This document shows, one piece after another, positions 46,525 through 55,449 of a stretch of DNA of 64,000 nt. The first letter of the stretch is position 1, and each line of letters opens with the position of its first letter. The notes under the pieces were generated by a model, which made no database searches, was not told the DNA's origin, and was given only the letters and a program-made list of their open reading frames with translations. The position numbers and the translations under genes were made by a program. The stretch spans positions 1 through 64,000 of the IMG/VR virus record IMGVR_UViG_3300031951_000065. The stretch is one strand, 5' to 3'. Source of the stretch: a virus.

Positions 46525-47868
46525 TTAAAGGCCAATCATACTATCCACACAATTTTCAACACATTCCGTTATGTCATAGTTGGGTTTAGTATCAACAAGA
46601 TAATGATGTCTTACTCTTACAAAATTTAATGGTTCTTCATAATATTGTACTCTTTTAAAATTAAAACAAGAAATACCCATATTATGTATGCCACCAGAAT
46701 ATTGTGTACCACCAGCCCACGATTGAATCATTATTTGATTACCCCTTGTTGAAGGGATAACTTCTTCCCATCCTTTTAATTTATATATGGTTCTTCCATT
46801 TAAATAAATTTTTAATGTACCAATTCTTCTATTTCTTTCTAGTGCCCATTTTTTATTTAAAATTTCAATGTCTTCATATGTTGGAGTCGCTCCCGTTAAC
46901 CAACTACTAATCGGGGTGGTCAATGTTCGACCTGTAATCAAATCATTCCAACCACCATCATTTTCTAATTCACAATCATTAAAATATTTATCTCTTTCAA
47001 AAGTTATTGTGATATTAAAATCTTTAGATGTTCCACTTGTACATAAAACAGGTGTTTGACCTGAAGATGTATAAAAAGTTTCACTGTATCCACTGTTTGT
47101 TGTACAAATACCCGAATATCTTATTGCTCTCCATTGAATTCTACCGTCATTTGTAAAAGAAAAAGATAGGTTATTATCTGCGTAGTTTCTTAAATCAGAT
47201 TCACCTCTCACACCTAAATAATAAATGGTTCTTCCGCTCGACCAACCTGAATTATTTCTATTTAAAACCAAATCAATTGTCCATCCTTTTTCTGTTCTTC
47301 TTTTGACTTTGTAGGAACAATTATCAACCCCCGCACCATGATTTATTTGATAAGCCCAAGGTTTTGCTTCAGATATTAAATCCTGAGGACAACAATCATC
47401 TCCTCCTAATTGTTCAGTACACGCATATGACGAAGAACCTAATCCCGATGTTTGTAAAGAAAATGGATTTGATAAAGCGTTGTTATAACCACTATTTATT
47501 AAATAATGAGTGTTATTATTCAGTGTATAAGAATAAACGTCGTTTTGTAATATAGTATCGGAATTACCTAATGTAGCCGTAAATGCAGAATATTGTAAAG
47601 TCCAAGAGAGTCCCAAATACACATAGGAAGCATCATTGACTGTATTGTTATATTCAACCAAAGATATTGTATCTCTTGTACAATCGGTTCCCGATAAACC
47701 CGTTGTATTAATAGTCAATCCGGTATACACGATAGTGTTATCTAAATCTAAAACCAAATCATCGTAATCTAATTCAGTTTTAGAGATTTCGTAATCGTAA
47801 TATTCCGAAGAATCGAGTTGTAAATCTAATTTACTCCCCCAAAATTTAAGTATGTTTTGACTATTCAT
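46525..47868 (-). CDS. Virion protein with concanavalin-like domain (putative)
   Basis: 447 residues. The middle and C-terminal part (GWTIDLVLNRNN, LSFSFTNDGRIQW, GTLKIYLNGRTIYKLKGWEE, NQIMIQSWAGG) has the laminin-G/concanavalin-like strand pattern of a lectin-type sandwich. It is Cys-rich (GGDDCCPQD, ECVENCVDS). It opens the fibre/adhesin cluster and has TATTTATA seven bases before its start. T4 equivalents are not evident. Probably a fibre-associated structural protein. Confidence 0.75.
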   Translation of the reverse strand: MNSQNILKFWGSKLDLQLDSSEYYDYEISKTELDYDDLVLDLDNTIVYTGLTINTTGLSGTDCTRDTISLVEYNNTVNDASYVYLGLSWTLQYSAFTATLGNSDTILQNDVYSYTLNNNTHYLINSGYNNALSNPFSLQTSGLGSSSYACTEQLGGDDCCPQDLISEAKPWAYQINHGAGVDNCSYKVKRRTEKGWTIDLVLNRNNSGWSSGRTIYYLGVRGESDLRNYADNNLSFSFTNDGRIQWRAIRYSGICTTNSGYSETFYTSSGQTPVLCTSGTSKDFNITITFERDKYFNDCELENDGGWNDLITGRTLTTPISSWLTGATPTYEDIEILNKKWALERNRRIGTLKIYLNGRTIYKLKGWEEVIPSTRGNQIMIQSWAGGTQYSGGIHNMGISCFNFKRVQYYEEPLNFVRVRHHYLVDTKPNYDITECVENCVDSMIGL

Positions 47869-47875
47869 GATATTC

Positions 47876-47883
47876 TATAAATA
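47876..47883 (-). promoter_or_regulatory. Late-promoter-like TATTTATA element (leftward)
   Basis: Coding-strand GATATTTATA seven bases before the 447-residue gene. One half of a divergent pair with the element at 47901-47908. Confidence 0.55.
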
Positions 47884-47900
47884 TCTTTCCTTTCTTTTGA

Positions 47901-47908
47901 TATTTATA
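47901..47908 (+). promoter_or_regulatory. Late-promoter-like TATTTATA element (rightward)
   Basis: GATATTTATA sixteen bases upstream of ATG 47925. The two elements of this 56-base divergent region are in opposite orientation, each correctly oriented for its own gene. Confidence 0.55.
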
Positions 47909-47924
47909 TTAAAAAGATAATTGC

Positions 47925-48686
47925 ATGGATAAATATGTTAAAAATATAATTGAAGAGACATTTGCGTCCAAAAAACAACAAAGATATTTCTACGCGAAAG
48001 CAAACGATAAGTCAATCCCAAAGAAAGAAAGAAAAAAATGGTCAAAGTGGGCCAAAGAATATTCTGATGATACCGACTTTGAGAAAATTCCAGAAAAGGT
48101 TGAAACTGAGGTAGATGAAATTGTTGATGAAAAAGGTAACGTAGCAAGAAGAAAAATTCCAATTTCTAAAGCAAGTAAAGGTGGTTCTCACGCAATAACC
48201 GATAAAGTTGTCAAAACAGGTTTTGGTCAAATGGGTACACATGGTATTGCTCATGGGACAAATACAACCATAAAATATTGGACGGAGTCTGATTTAAGTA
48301 AAGCTTTAGGTTATGAAAAAACTTTAGGTCAGGACGAAGACATTGAAGGTGCTTATGAATATTTTGAAGACGATTTAGGTATGAGTGATGATGAGAGCAA
48401 AGAAAGATTATCTTCCTATGGTTATGATGAAAAATTAAAAGGAGACAAGGTCAGACTTATTGAAAATCCTAAAAAATTTGTAAATGATTATGTTGAAAGT
48501 GTTCTTAATAAAAAATCTAACAGTAGTGATTTAGTAAAAAAAGACCAAACAGAAGATATTGAAACAGAATTAAGTCCAATTATTAAAAGACAGGTTATGT
48601 CTTTAAAAAATACTTTAGTAAAAAATAACGTATCTGTTGAAGATGTAATTAATATCCTTAAAAAGGAAGAAGATTCCGATGAATAA
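47925..48686 (+). CDS. Virion-like protein of unknown function
   Basis: 253 residues. N-terminus ETFASKKQQRYFYAKANDKS, then KKWAKEYSDDTDFEKIPEK, is a charged helical motif seen in proteins encoded with phage head and core genes. The rest is acidic and helical, with a low-complexity charged C-terminus. No catalytic motif or membrane segment seen. First gene of the long plus-strand operon; it overlaps the next by eight bases. Confidence 0.75.
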   Translation: MDKYVKNIIEETFASKKQQRYFYAKANDKSIPKKERKKWSKWAKEYSDDTDFEKIPEKVETEVDEIVDEKGNVARRKIPISKASKGGSHAITDKVVKTGFGQMGTHGIAHGTNTTIKYWTESDLSKALGYEKTLGQDEDIEGAYEYFEDDLGMSDDESKERLSSYGYDEKLKGDKVRLIENPKKFVNDYVESVLNKKSNSSDLVKKDQTEDIETELSPIIKRQVMSLKNTLVKNNVSVEDVINILKKEEDSDE

Positions 48687-49176
48687 AGAATTAAAAGGTA
48701 GAATTTTTGATATCCCGCAAGATATTTTAGACAAGATAAACCACACTGTAGTTGGTTTAAACGGTGAAAATGTGCGAGGTATTGAAAGAGCTAAAAAACT
48801 TTTAATTGATAAAAAAGTAAAATACGGTCAACTTAAAAGAATTATCCATGACATCCAAAATATGGATAAAATGCAAGAAAAAACTAAGTACGACTTATGT
48901 GGCGGAGACCTCATGGAAAAATGGGCTAAACAATTTTTACAAGGAGAAAGAGATTTAGTAAGTAATAGAAAAGACTCCAAAAAAAGAGCCGATGAGATTA
49001 CGTCAATGACAGGGGAAAGAAAAAACAGTCATTTAAAATCACACAAAAAAAGATTTAGTTTTAAAATTCCAACAAATTTGATTAAGAGTAATTCTCATAA
49101 GACGAGTGTATCTCCACTTACATCAATGAAATTATTTGAAGAAATAGATAAAATAAAAAAATTAATTAGTTACTAA
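48679..49176 (+). CDS. Basic protein of unknown function
   Basis: 165 residues, Lys/Arg-rich. Helical N-terminal half (DIPQDILDKINHTVVGLNGE, RAKKLLIDKKVKYGQLKRII) and a basic, Ser-rich tail (KSHKKRFSFKIPTN). Might be a DNA- or capsid-associated protein. Its start overlaps the upstream stop by eight bases and the next gene starts one base after it, so translation is probably coupled. Confidence 0.72.
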   Translation: MNKELKGRIFDIPQDILDKINHTVVGLNGENVRGIERAKKLLIDKKVKYGQLKRIIHDIQNMDKMQEKTKYDLCGGDLMEKWAKQFLQGERDLVSNRKDSKKRADEITSMTGERKNSHLKSHKKRFSFKIPTNLIKSNSHKTSVSPLTSMKLFEEIDKIKKLISY

Positions 49177-49177
49177 T

Positions 49178-49843
49178 ATGCCAACACAATTAGAAATAAT
49201 CGGAGATAGAGAGAGAAACATTCTCATGTCAAGGAACGAATACAATCTTGGAGATTTGTACAGTTCAAATAATACTGGTGCGTTATCAGACGGTGATGAA
49301 AGAGGAAAAGGTGAATTAAGCGGAAATATTGGTTCTAAAACTGATATCATGGAAAGAACTTCTTTAGTCGCAAAAAATCCTTACGGTCCAACAAATCAGT
49401 ATAACAGTGGTAATCCTAACGCACTGTCAGACGGTGATGAAAAAGGTAAAGGAGAACTGAATAATAGTATTGGTTCTAAAACCGACATCGCGGAAAGAAA
49501 TAGTCTTTTAGCTAAAAATATTTACAATAACTCTTTTCAATATTCTTCAGGTAATCCAAACGCTTTGTCAGATGGTGATGAAAGAGGTAGAGGAGAAAAT
49601 AATACAGGTGGTGTAGGCACTGTTACCGACATAAATGAGAGGACAACTCTATTAGCTAAAAATATTTACAATAATAATTTTGGGTACTCAACCATTAACC
49701 CAAATGCAATATCAGATGGTGATGAAAGAGGTAGAGGAGAAAATAATACAGGTGGTGTAGGTACTGTTACCGACATAAATGAGAGGACAACTTTAGGCGC
49801 TAAAAACAAATACGGTAGTACAAAAACATATCCTGATTTTTAA
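49178..49843 (+). CDS. Protein of four tandem ~47-residue repeats
   Basis: 221 residues made of four repeats with the pattern NPNALSDGDERGKGE, G(S/T)xTDI.ER.(S/T)L.AKN(I/P)Y. The last two are nearly identical in DNA as well (81 bases with one mismatch, 144 bases apart). The motif includes acidic turns (DGDERG) and a helical TDINERT part. Function unknown; regular repeats suggest a structural or metal-binding spacer. Its stop (TAATG) overlaps the start of the next gene. Confidence 0.78.
   Translation: MPTQLEIIGDRERNILMSRNEYNLGDLYSSNNTGALSDGDERGKGELSGNIGSKTDIMERTSLVAKNPYGPTNQYNSGNPNALSDGDEKGKGELNNSIGSKTDIAERNSLLAKNIYNNSFQYSSGNPNALSDGDERGRGENNTGGVGTVTDINERTTLLAKNIYNNNFGYSTINPNAISDGDERGRGENNTGGVGTVTDINERTTLGAKNKYGSTKTYPDF
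49568..49792 (+). repeat. 81-base tandem coding repeat
   Basis: 49568-49648 and 49712-49792 are direct repeats with one difference (C at 49618, T in the second copy). Both encode the SDGDERGRGE...TDINERT unit of the 221-residue protein, so this is a recent duplication within a repeat protein, not a CRISPR or mobile element. Confidence 0.85.
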
Positions 49844-50697
49844 TGATAAACTTTGAATCAATATTAACAAACATTCTTACTGAGGCACCTTCAAGGGGTA
49901 CCCAAAAAACTCTTGAATATGCTATTAAAAATAGGATGCCCGTTTCTTTTGATTATAGAGGACCAAAAGGTGAAGTTTTACCTGGTAGAAGAATTAAAGC
50001 CGAATTGGTTGCATCGGGATTAACTAAAAAAGGAAATTTAGCTGTCAGAGGGTGGGTACAACCACCGTCAGTTTCTAAAAAAGGATTTAGAGAGCATGGA
50101 TGGAGAACATTTATTTTAGACAGAATATCATCTGGTTCAGTACAAGTTTACGAGGACGAACAATTCACACAAAAAAGACCCGGATATAAAGAAGGTGATG
50201 ATAAAAGTTTTTCCACAACATATGTAACAAGTGATTGGGGAGCCGTGAAACAACCCCAACAAACAAAACCAACACCATCACCTGAACCAAAACGTAAAGA
50301 AGAACCAAGAAGACAGGAACTACCTCAACCAAAACCAAAAGAAAAACCAACGGTCACTCCGGTTGAAACACCAAAAAGAGAAGTCGAAGTTTTCAATGAT
50401 TTAAAAACTAAAGTAAAAGTTGTTGACAATATAAAACAAATTAATCCTGAAGATTTTAAAACCGCGATTGATGATTTATACAAAAAGAAAATGGATGATT
50501 GGAAAAAATCACAAACAGAAATTGGTGGAAATGTAAATGCGGGTGAGGGAACAAGAAGAAGAATGGAAAAAGATTCTGAGTCAGATTTAGATAGACTACT
50601 AAAACAAGATAATATTAAAGTTATTGAACCGTCATCGGAAGAACCCGTTGAACTGCAAGAACAATTAAAAAGAATCAAGACTTTAATTTTCTTTTAA
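49843..50697 (+). CDS. WYL-like domain protein of unknown role
   Basis: 284 residues. Residues 23-100 resemble a WYL domain: LEYAIKNRMPVSFDYRGPKG, then GRRIKAELVASGLTKKG, LAVRGWVQPPS and RTFILDRISS, an SH3-like fold that binds small ligands or nucleic acid. A Pro/Lys/Glu linker (residues 137-180) and a coiled acidic C-terminus follow. WYL domains usually sit in transcription regulators and defence proteins; here there is no HTH, and the gene lies in a late operon with TAATG coupling, so a virion or host-takeover role is open. Confidence 0.75.
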   Translation: MINFESILTNILTEAPSRGTQKTLEYAIKNRMPVSFDYRGPKGEVLPGRRIKAELVASGLTKKGNLAVRGWVQPPSVSKKGFREHGWRTFILDRISSGSVQVYEDEQFTQKRPGYKEGDDKSFSTTYVTSDWGAVKQPQQTKPTPSPEPKRKEEPRRQELPQPKPKEKPTVTPVETPKREVEVFNDLKTKVKVVDNIKQINPEDFKTAIDDLYKKKMDDWKKSQTEIGGNVNAGEGTRRRMEKDSESDLDRLLKQDNIKVIEPSSEEPVELQEQLKRIKTLIFF

Positions 50698-50724
50698 AAA
50701 TACTTATTTTATAAAAAAATCAAT

Positions 50725-51306
50725 ATGGAAAAAACAGGACAAGGGGTGATATCACAAAATGACCTAATGCAAAGACTAGTACAAGCCAAAAAAATATTGA
50801 ACAAAGTTGAAACTGGAGACTTTGAAACTGGCCATGTAAACGAAGAAATATTAAGAAGTAACCCTGAAGATGTATTATCATCATCAAATCAAAATCCACA
50901 AATTAGACAACCACAACAACCTAATTTGCAAAAAATACAAGAATCCAAATTACCTGAAGCAATCAAAAGAGCGATGATTGAAAATCCGATACCTCAAATT
51001 AGTTTATCAGATTCTTTAGATTTAAACTTTGTTGAAAAAACAAAAAAACTAATGGAATCTGAAGGTGTCGCCACAAAAAAATCTACACAACAAAGGAGTT
51101 CACAAGTGGATAGTTCAGATTTAGTTAAACAACTTACACCAATAATTGAAAACATTGTAAGAAAGACTGTAGTCGAAATTATGGATTCCAAACTCAATCA
51201 AATTTTAACGGCACAACAAACCATGAGTATCAATGAAAATTTGGTATTAAAGGTTGGTGATTCTGTTTTTAAAGGTAAAATTACTGGCGTAAATAAATCT
51301 AAGTAA
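50725..51306 (+). CDS. Hypothetical helical protein
   Basis: 193 residues. N-terminal helix (DLMQRLVQAKKILNKVETGD), Gln/Pro-rich middle (RQPQQPNLQ), long helix (SSDLVKQLTPIIENIVRKTV) and a C-terminal small beta module (NENLVLKVGDSVFKGKITGV). The last part resembles a barrel-like tail seen in phage scaffold or head-associated proteins. No family assigned. Confidence 0.72.
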   Translation: MEKTGQGVISQNDLMQRLVQAKKILNKVETGDFETGHVNEEILRSNPEDVLSSSNQNPQIRQPQQPNLQKIQESKLPEAIKRAMIENPIPQISLSDSLDLNFVEKTKKLMESEGVATKKSTQQRSSQVDSSDLVKQLTPIIENIVRKTVVEIMDSKLNQILTAQQTMSINENLVLKVGDSVFKGKITGVNKSK

Positions 51307-51357
51307 GTTTGACTTTTCAATTTTTTTTCTTATAATTTATAAAAAGGAAAAATTTGA

Positions 51358-52578
51358 ATGTCAAAAATTAGAATTTTAGCAATACCCCCCGATACACATG
51401 GTGTGGGTAAATATAGAATATTAGACCCATATAAATTTATTGGAGACCATTATGCCGACGAATTTCATGTCGACATTGCATTATCTGTTGAAAACAGTGA
51501 TAATTTTTTTAAGAACTACGATATTGTAGTATTCCATAGTTTTATCCATCAAACAAGTCACGAAGAAAATATTTCAAGAATTAAGTGGTTAAAATCCCAA
51601 GGTATTAAAATCGTAATGGATATTGATGACCATTGGTCTCCCGACCATAGACACCCAATGTATTTTCACATTAGAGAAAACGAGTTACCGAAGAAAAAAG
51701 CCGACATGATGAAAGAGTCGGACTACGTTACGTGTACGACCGAATATTTTGCTGAAACTTTAAGAAAAAGATTAAATTTAAAAAATGTTTTAGTATTCCC
51801 CAATGCAATTGACCCGAATGAAAGTCAATTCCAACCTAAACCCACAGAGTCAGATAGACTTAGATTTGGGTGGCTTGGAGGTTCAACTCACTTACATGAT
51901 TTAGAACAAATTAGAGGTGGAATTTCAATGATTGCTAATCAATACGATAATATTCAATTTGTTTTGTGTGGTTACGATTTAAGGGGTTCAATCACGGAAG
52001 TAAATCCACAAACAGGCGAAAGAAAAACAAGACAAATTCAACCCACCGAAACGGTTTGGTACAAATACGAACAAATATTTACGGACAATTACAAAACAGT
52101 TGACCCCGAGTATAAATCATATTTAATGAATTTTACACAAACACCAGAAATTGACGTTAGTGATAAAAAATATAGAAGAGTTTGGACACAACCAATTGGT
52201 AGATATGGTTCTAATTATAACTTATTTGATGTATCTTTAGCACCAATCATACCATCAGAATTCAATTCCTGTAAATCACAATTAAAAATAATTGAGGCGG
52301 GCTTCCATAAAAAACCTATCATTGCAAGTGAAACAATGCCGTATACAATTGATTTAAAAACTGCATACAAAGAAGGTAAGTTATTAGATGACGGTAATGC
52401 TTTATTAGTACATGAAAACAAAAACCATAAACTGTGGTCAAAGTATATGAAATTATTAATAGACAATCCAAATATGGTTGAAGACTTGGGTAATAGATTA
52501 TACGAAACAGTGAAAGACAAATACTCTTTAGTAACAGTTTCAAAAAACAGAACAGAATTTTTCAAATCAATAATTTAA
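51358..52578 (+). CDS. Glycosyltransferase, GT-B fold (GT4-like)
   Basis: 406 residues. N-terminal Rossmann domain begins ILAIPPDTHGVGKYRILDPY; the acceptor part includes VMDIDDHWSPDHRHP. The C-terminal nucleotide-sugar domain has LRFGWLGGSTHLHDLEQI (about 170-187) and FNSCKSQLKIIEAGFHKKPI (about 301-320), the GT4 E-x7-E-like region. No signal peptide, so it acts in the cytoplasm. Substrate could be phage DNA, a virion protein or host glycan; the sequence does not tell. Followed 12 bases later by a small protein. Confidence 0.85.
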   Translation: MSKIRILAIPPDTHGVGKYRILDPYKFIGDHYADEFHVDIALSVENSDNFFKNYDIVVFHSFIHQTSHEENISRIKWLKSQGIKIVMDIDDHWSPDHRHPMYFHIRENELPKKKADMMKESDYVTCTTEYFAETLRKRLNLKNVLVFPNAIDPNESQFQPKPTESDRLRFGWLGGSTHLHDLEQIRGGISMIANQYDNIQFVLCGYDLRGSITEVNPQTGERKTRQIQPTETVWYKYEQIFTDNYKTVDPEYKSYLMNFTQTPEIDVSDKKYRRVWTQPIGRYGSNYNLFDVSLAPIIPSEFNSCKSQLKIIEAGFHKKPIIASETMPYTIDLKTAYKEGKLLDDGNALLVHENKNHKLWSKYMKLLIDNPNMVEDLGNRLYETVKDKYSLVTVSKNRTEFFKSII

Positions 52579-52590
52579 AAACAAAAAACC

Positions 52591-52824
52591 ATGCATTATT
52601 TAGTAACAGTAGGTTATGAAACCGAAAATTTAGACAGAAACGGTAATCCAAGATTACAAAAAGTTAAGTACATTGTAGAAGCTGAGTCGGTTGAAGAAGC
52701 GACTTTGGTTGTTTCAAAGTACAGAGCCGGAGACATGAGGTCTTCAGAAAGTTTGGCGATTGTAAAGATGCCAATCGAATGTATTATTGACCCACAAAAT
52801 ACTCCTGAGTACTTTAAAAAATAA
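52591..52824 (+). CDS. Small protein, DUF4494-like (tentative)
   Basis: 77 residues. A beta-alpha layout (YLVTVGYETENLDRNGNP, RLQKVKYIVEAESVEEATLV, VSKYRAGDMRSS) resembles small Bacteroidota proteins of the DUF4494 type, but I am not certain. Same operon as the glycosyltransferase and the HD-like gene. Function unknown. Confidence 0.7.
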   Translation: MHYLVTVGYETENLDRNGNPRLQKVKYIVEAESVEEATLVVSKYRAGDMRSSESLAIVKMPIECIIDPQNTPEYFKK

Positions 52825-52829
52825 TTAAA

Positions 52830-53396
52830 ATGTTAACCGCAGAACAAATAGAGTCAAACAAGAAAAAGTTTCTTGAAACGAACTCAAAATATAAAATTTT
52901 TACAGAAGAGTTGTTAGACTTTTTGGGTAATGACTTTTTTTTAGCACCAGCATCCACATCTTTAGACATGTATGGGTGTTTTCCGGGTGGTCTATTAAGT
53001 CATTGTTTTAAAGCTGCGAAGTATTCGGTTAAAACCAATGAACTACTCCCTGAAACAATGAGGGTAGAAACTTCTTCTATTTTGAAGTGTATATTTTTAT
53101 CACAGATTGGTAAAACTTTTATGTTTAAACCAAACCCAAGTGAATGGCATAGAAAAAACCTTGGTAAAATGTACGAATTCAATGAACAAGAAGTTTCAAT
53201 GAAATCAGGAGAACGAGCAGTATATTATGCGGTAAACAATGGAGTAAAATTATCAGAAGATGAATTTCAATCAATTATGAATTCAGATAAAGAATCTGAT
53301 GATAAAATGGCGAAATATCGTTCGGGTACTTTATCCAACGTAATAAGAATCGGTTTTGAACTATCAATCATAGAAGAAAAAAATGGACAAAAATGA
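52830..53396 (+). CDS. Degenerate HD-domain-like protein
   Basis: 188 residues. Residues 35-105 resemble phage HD-type phosphohydrolases: APASTSLDMYGCFPGGLLSH, then CFKAAKYSVKTNELLPET and CIFLSQIGK. In active members the last motif is LHDIGK and the His in GGLLxH is a metal ligand; here HD is replaced by SQ, so catalytic metal binding is probably lost. It may have become a regulatory or scaffold protein. Next to dUTPase (14-base overlap) and a small unknown. Confidence 0.75.
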   Translation: MLTAEQIESNKKKFLETNSKYKIFTEELLDFLGNDFFLAPASTSLDMYGCFPGGLLSHCFKAAKYSVKTNELLPETMRVETSSILKCIFLSQIGKTFMFKPNPSEWHRKNLGKMYEFNEQEVSMKSGERAVYYAVNNGVKLSEDEFQSIMNSDKESDDKMAKYRSGTLSNVIRIGFELSIIEEKNGQK

Positions 53397-53988
53397 AATT
53401 GAGTCGTATATCAAACGACTACAAGAATTAGAAAAAGAAATCCTTAGTGATAATTCTGACGACACATCAATTATGGGAGATTTAAATAATTTATTATTTA
53501 ATCTCGGTGATGATATTAAAAATCAAGTTGAGGAACAGGTTAATCGTTTTGAAGTTAAAGTTAAAAGATTACATCCGAAAGCGGTAATTCCCAAATACGC
53601 AAAAGATGGGGACGCTGGTATGGATTTGGTTGCAACAGAAATAATTTCAAATACCACATTTGATGTTACTTATGGTACAGGAATCGCCATGGAAATACCA
53701 AAAGGATACGTTGGTTTAGTTTTTCCTCGCTCTTCTATTAGAAAAACCGATTTATCACTTACAAATTGTGTTGGGGTTATTGACAGTGGATATAGAGGTG
53801 AAATCCAAGCAACATTTAAAAAAGTCTTTGGTAAAAACGATGTCAGATTAGATGAATTAGATTATAAAGTGGGTGATAGAATTGCTCAAATAATGATAAT
53901 ACCTTATCCTTCTGTAACCTTTGTAGAGGTGGACGAATTGTCTCAAACAGATAGGGGTGAAGGTGGATTTGGTTCTACAGGTTCATAA
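53383..53988 (+). CDS. dut: dUTPase with N-terminal helical extension
   Basis: 201 residues. The five trimeric dUTPase motifs are all present: DGDAGMDLVA (about 75), FPRSSIRKTD, GVIDSGYRGEI (about 131), VGDRIAQIMIIP and RGEGGFGSTG (about 190). It hydrolyses dUTP to dUMP and so keeps uracil out of DNA and feeds thymidylate. The first ~55 residues are an extra charged, probably helical extension not found in typical dUTPases of about 150 residues. Overlaps the HD-like gene by 14 bases. Confidence 0.95.
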   Translation: MDKNEIESYIKRLQELEKEILSDNSDDTSIMGDLNNLLFNLGDDIKNQVEEQVNRFEVKVKRLHPKAVIPKYAKDGDAGMDLVATEIISNTTFDVTYGTGIAMEIPKGYVGLVFPRSSIRKTDLSLTNCVGVIDSGYRGEIQATFKKVFGKNDVRLDELDYKVGDRIAQIMIIPYPSVTFVEVDELSQTDRGEGGFGSTGS

Positions 53989-54014
53989 TAATTATATTAA
54001 TAAAAAACACTCAA

Positions 54015-54731
54015 TTGAGAAAATCAACAACAAAAACCGTAAATCTTGTAGAAGATAAAAAAACACCTAAAAAAGATAGAATTAGGCAAATAATAAAACA
54101 ACCTAAAGAAAAATTTCTAACCAAGAATCAAGAAGACTATTGGAGAACTTTAGGTGAAAACGAAATAACACTTTGTTTTGGTCCTGCTGGTGTTGGTAAA
54201 TCATATATTGCAATGAAAAGGGCTGTTGATTTACTTTGGGACGACAGTAATAAATACGAAAAAATTATCATTGTTAGACCAGCGGTTGAAGCTGAGGAAA
54301 AATTAGGTTCACTACCCGGTGGATTAGAAGAAAAACTTGACCCATACATCTATCCTTCATATTATTTACTAAATAAAATAATTGGTAAAGATGCTAGAGA
54401 AAAATTAAAGGATGAAGGATTTATTGAAATTGCCGCATTGGCTTATATGAGAGGTTGGAATGTTGACAACACAATTTTAGTATTCGAAGAAGCTCAAAAC
54501 ACAACCCCGTCACAAATGAAACTTTTATTGACCCGTATTGGGTTCAATTCAAAGTTTTTTATTTCAGGAGATTTAGAACAATCAGACAAATTTAAAGACA
54601 AAACAAAAACCGGATTATACGACGCAAAAGTAAGACTTGGTGATTTAAAAAATGTCGGTGTATTTGAATTTGGTAATGAGGATATTGTTAGAAATCCAAT
54701 CATCACTCAAATCTTAAAAAGGTACGATTAA
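54015..54731 (+). CDS. phoH: PhoH-like ATPase
   Basis: 238 residues. The start is TTG 54015; the first in-frame ATG comes only after the Walker A motif, so the TTG is needed. Walker A is FGPAGVGKSYIAMKRAV (about 55-71), Walker B is NTILVFEEAQNTTPSQMKLL, with FISGDLEQSD as sensor, all typical of the PhoH core. A basic, Lys-rich N-terminal 40 residues may bind nucleic acid. PhoH genes are common in marine T4-like phages; the role is an RNA-related ATPase that is still uncertain. Confidence 0.92.
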   Translation: MRKSTTKTVNLVEDKKTPKKDRIRQIIKQPKEKFLTKNQEDYWRTLGENEITLCFGPAGVGKSYIAMKRAVDLLWDDSNKYEKIIIVRPAVEAEEKLGSLPGGLEEKLDPYIYPSYYLLNKIIGKDAREKLKDEGFIEIAALAYMRGWNVDNTILVFEEAQNTTPSQMKLLLTRIGFNSKFFISGDLEQSDKFKDKTKTGLYDAKVRLGDLKNVGVFEFGNEDIVRNPIITQILKRYD

Positions 54732-54768
54732 ACTTTACTTATAATATTTTATCTATTATATTTCCTAT

Positions 54769-55449
54769 ATGGAAATATTTGTTAGTATTGATGGTGTTTT
54801 AAGAAACACGATACAGAAATTTGATTACCATTATAAAGATTATTTCTTAAACACTGAAACAGACGAAGAAGAAAAGTTTGATTATGGTGTAAATGGTGTA
54901 CCAATATCTATTGAAAATTTGTTAAGTACCTACAAGTTTCAATCAATCGATGAATTTAATAAATTTTTATATTTCGATTTCCCAATTGAAATATATGGAC
55001 ACGCCGGTTTAAGTTATAATCAAGCCGCCACTGAATTAAACACATTCATTTTTGAAAACAAAAATGCTAAAATAACTTTAGTTGGTTTAAGTGAAAAAGG
55101 TAAAGCAAAACCTGCCACACTTTTCTTTCTTTCAAAAAACGGTATTATGGCTGATAATATCGTTTTTTCAACGCCTGATGAGATAAAAAAATTATGGAAA
55201 AAATGTGATTTATGGATAACAGATGATATAAATGTTGTTTCACAATGTCCAATACACAAAAAGGTTATAAAATTTAATACCTTTTATAATAATAACTTTA
55301 CAAATAAACTACAAATAAATAAATTATCAGAAATAAATAAAACATGGTTGAAATTTTCGGTAAAAACTATTATATCGATGTTGATGGAATCAGTAACAAA
55401 TGTCAAACGGGTAATCAAATCCAAAATGAAGACGGAACCACAACATTAG
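54769..55449 (+). CDS. HAD-like protein, degenerate
   Basis: 226 residues. The opening VSIDGVLRN matches HAD motif I (DxDG), but the first Asp is Ser; motif II-like TLVGLSEKGK and LFFLSKNG, and a motif IV-like LWITDDIN, are visible. The fold resembles phage 5'(3')-nucleotidases with an inserted cap. Missing nucleophile implies loss of phosphatase activity. The last 35 residues lie in a 106-base overlap with the next gene and are basic, so the C-terminus may be an extended read-through version of a shorter protein. Confidence 0.75.
   Translation: MEIFVSIDGVLRNTIQKFDYHYKDYFLNTETDEEEKFDYGVNGVPISIENLLSTYKFQSIDEFNKFLYFDFPIEIYGHAGLSYNQAATELNTFIFENKNAKITLVGLSEKGKAKPATLFFLSKNGIMADNIVFSTPDEIKKLWKKCDLWITDDINVVSQCPIHKKVIKFNTFYNNNFTNKLQINKLSEINKTWLKFSVKTIISMLMESVTNVKRVIKSKMKTEPQH

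Noticed and set aside
49568-49792. CRISPR-like regular repeat
   Set aside because: It is in frame in a coding repeat, with no unique spacers and no cas genes.
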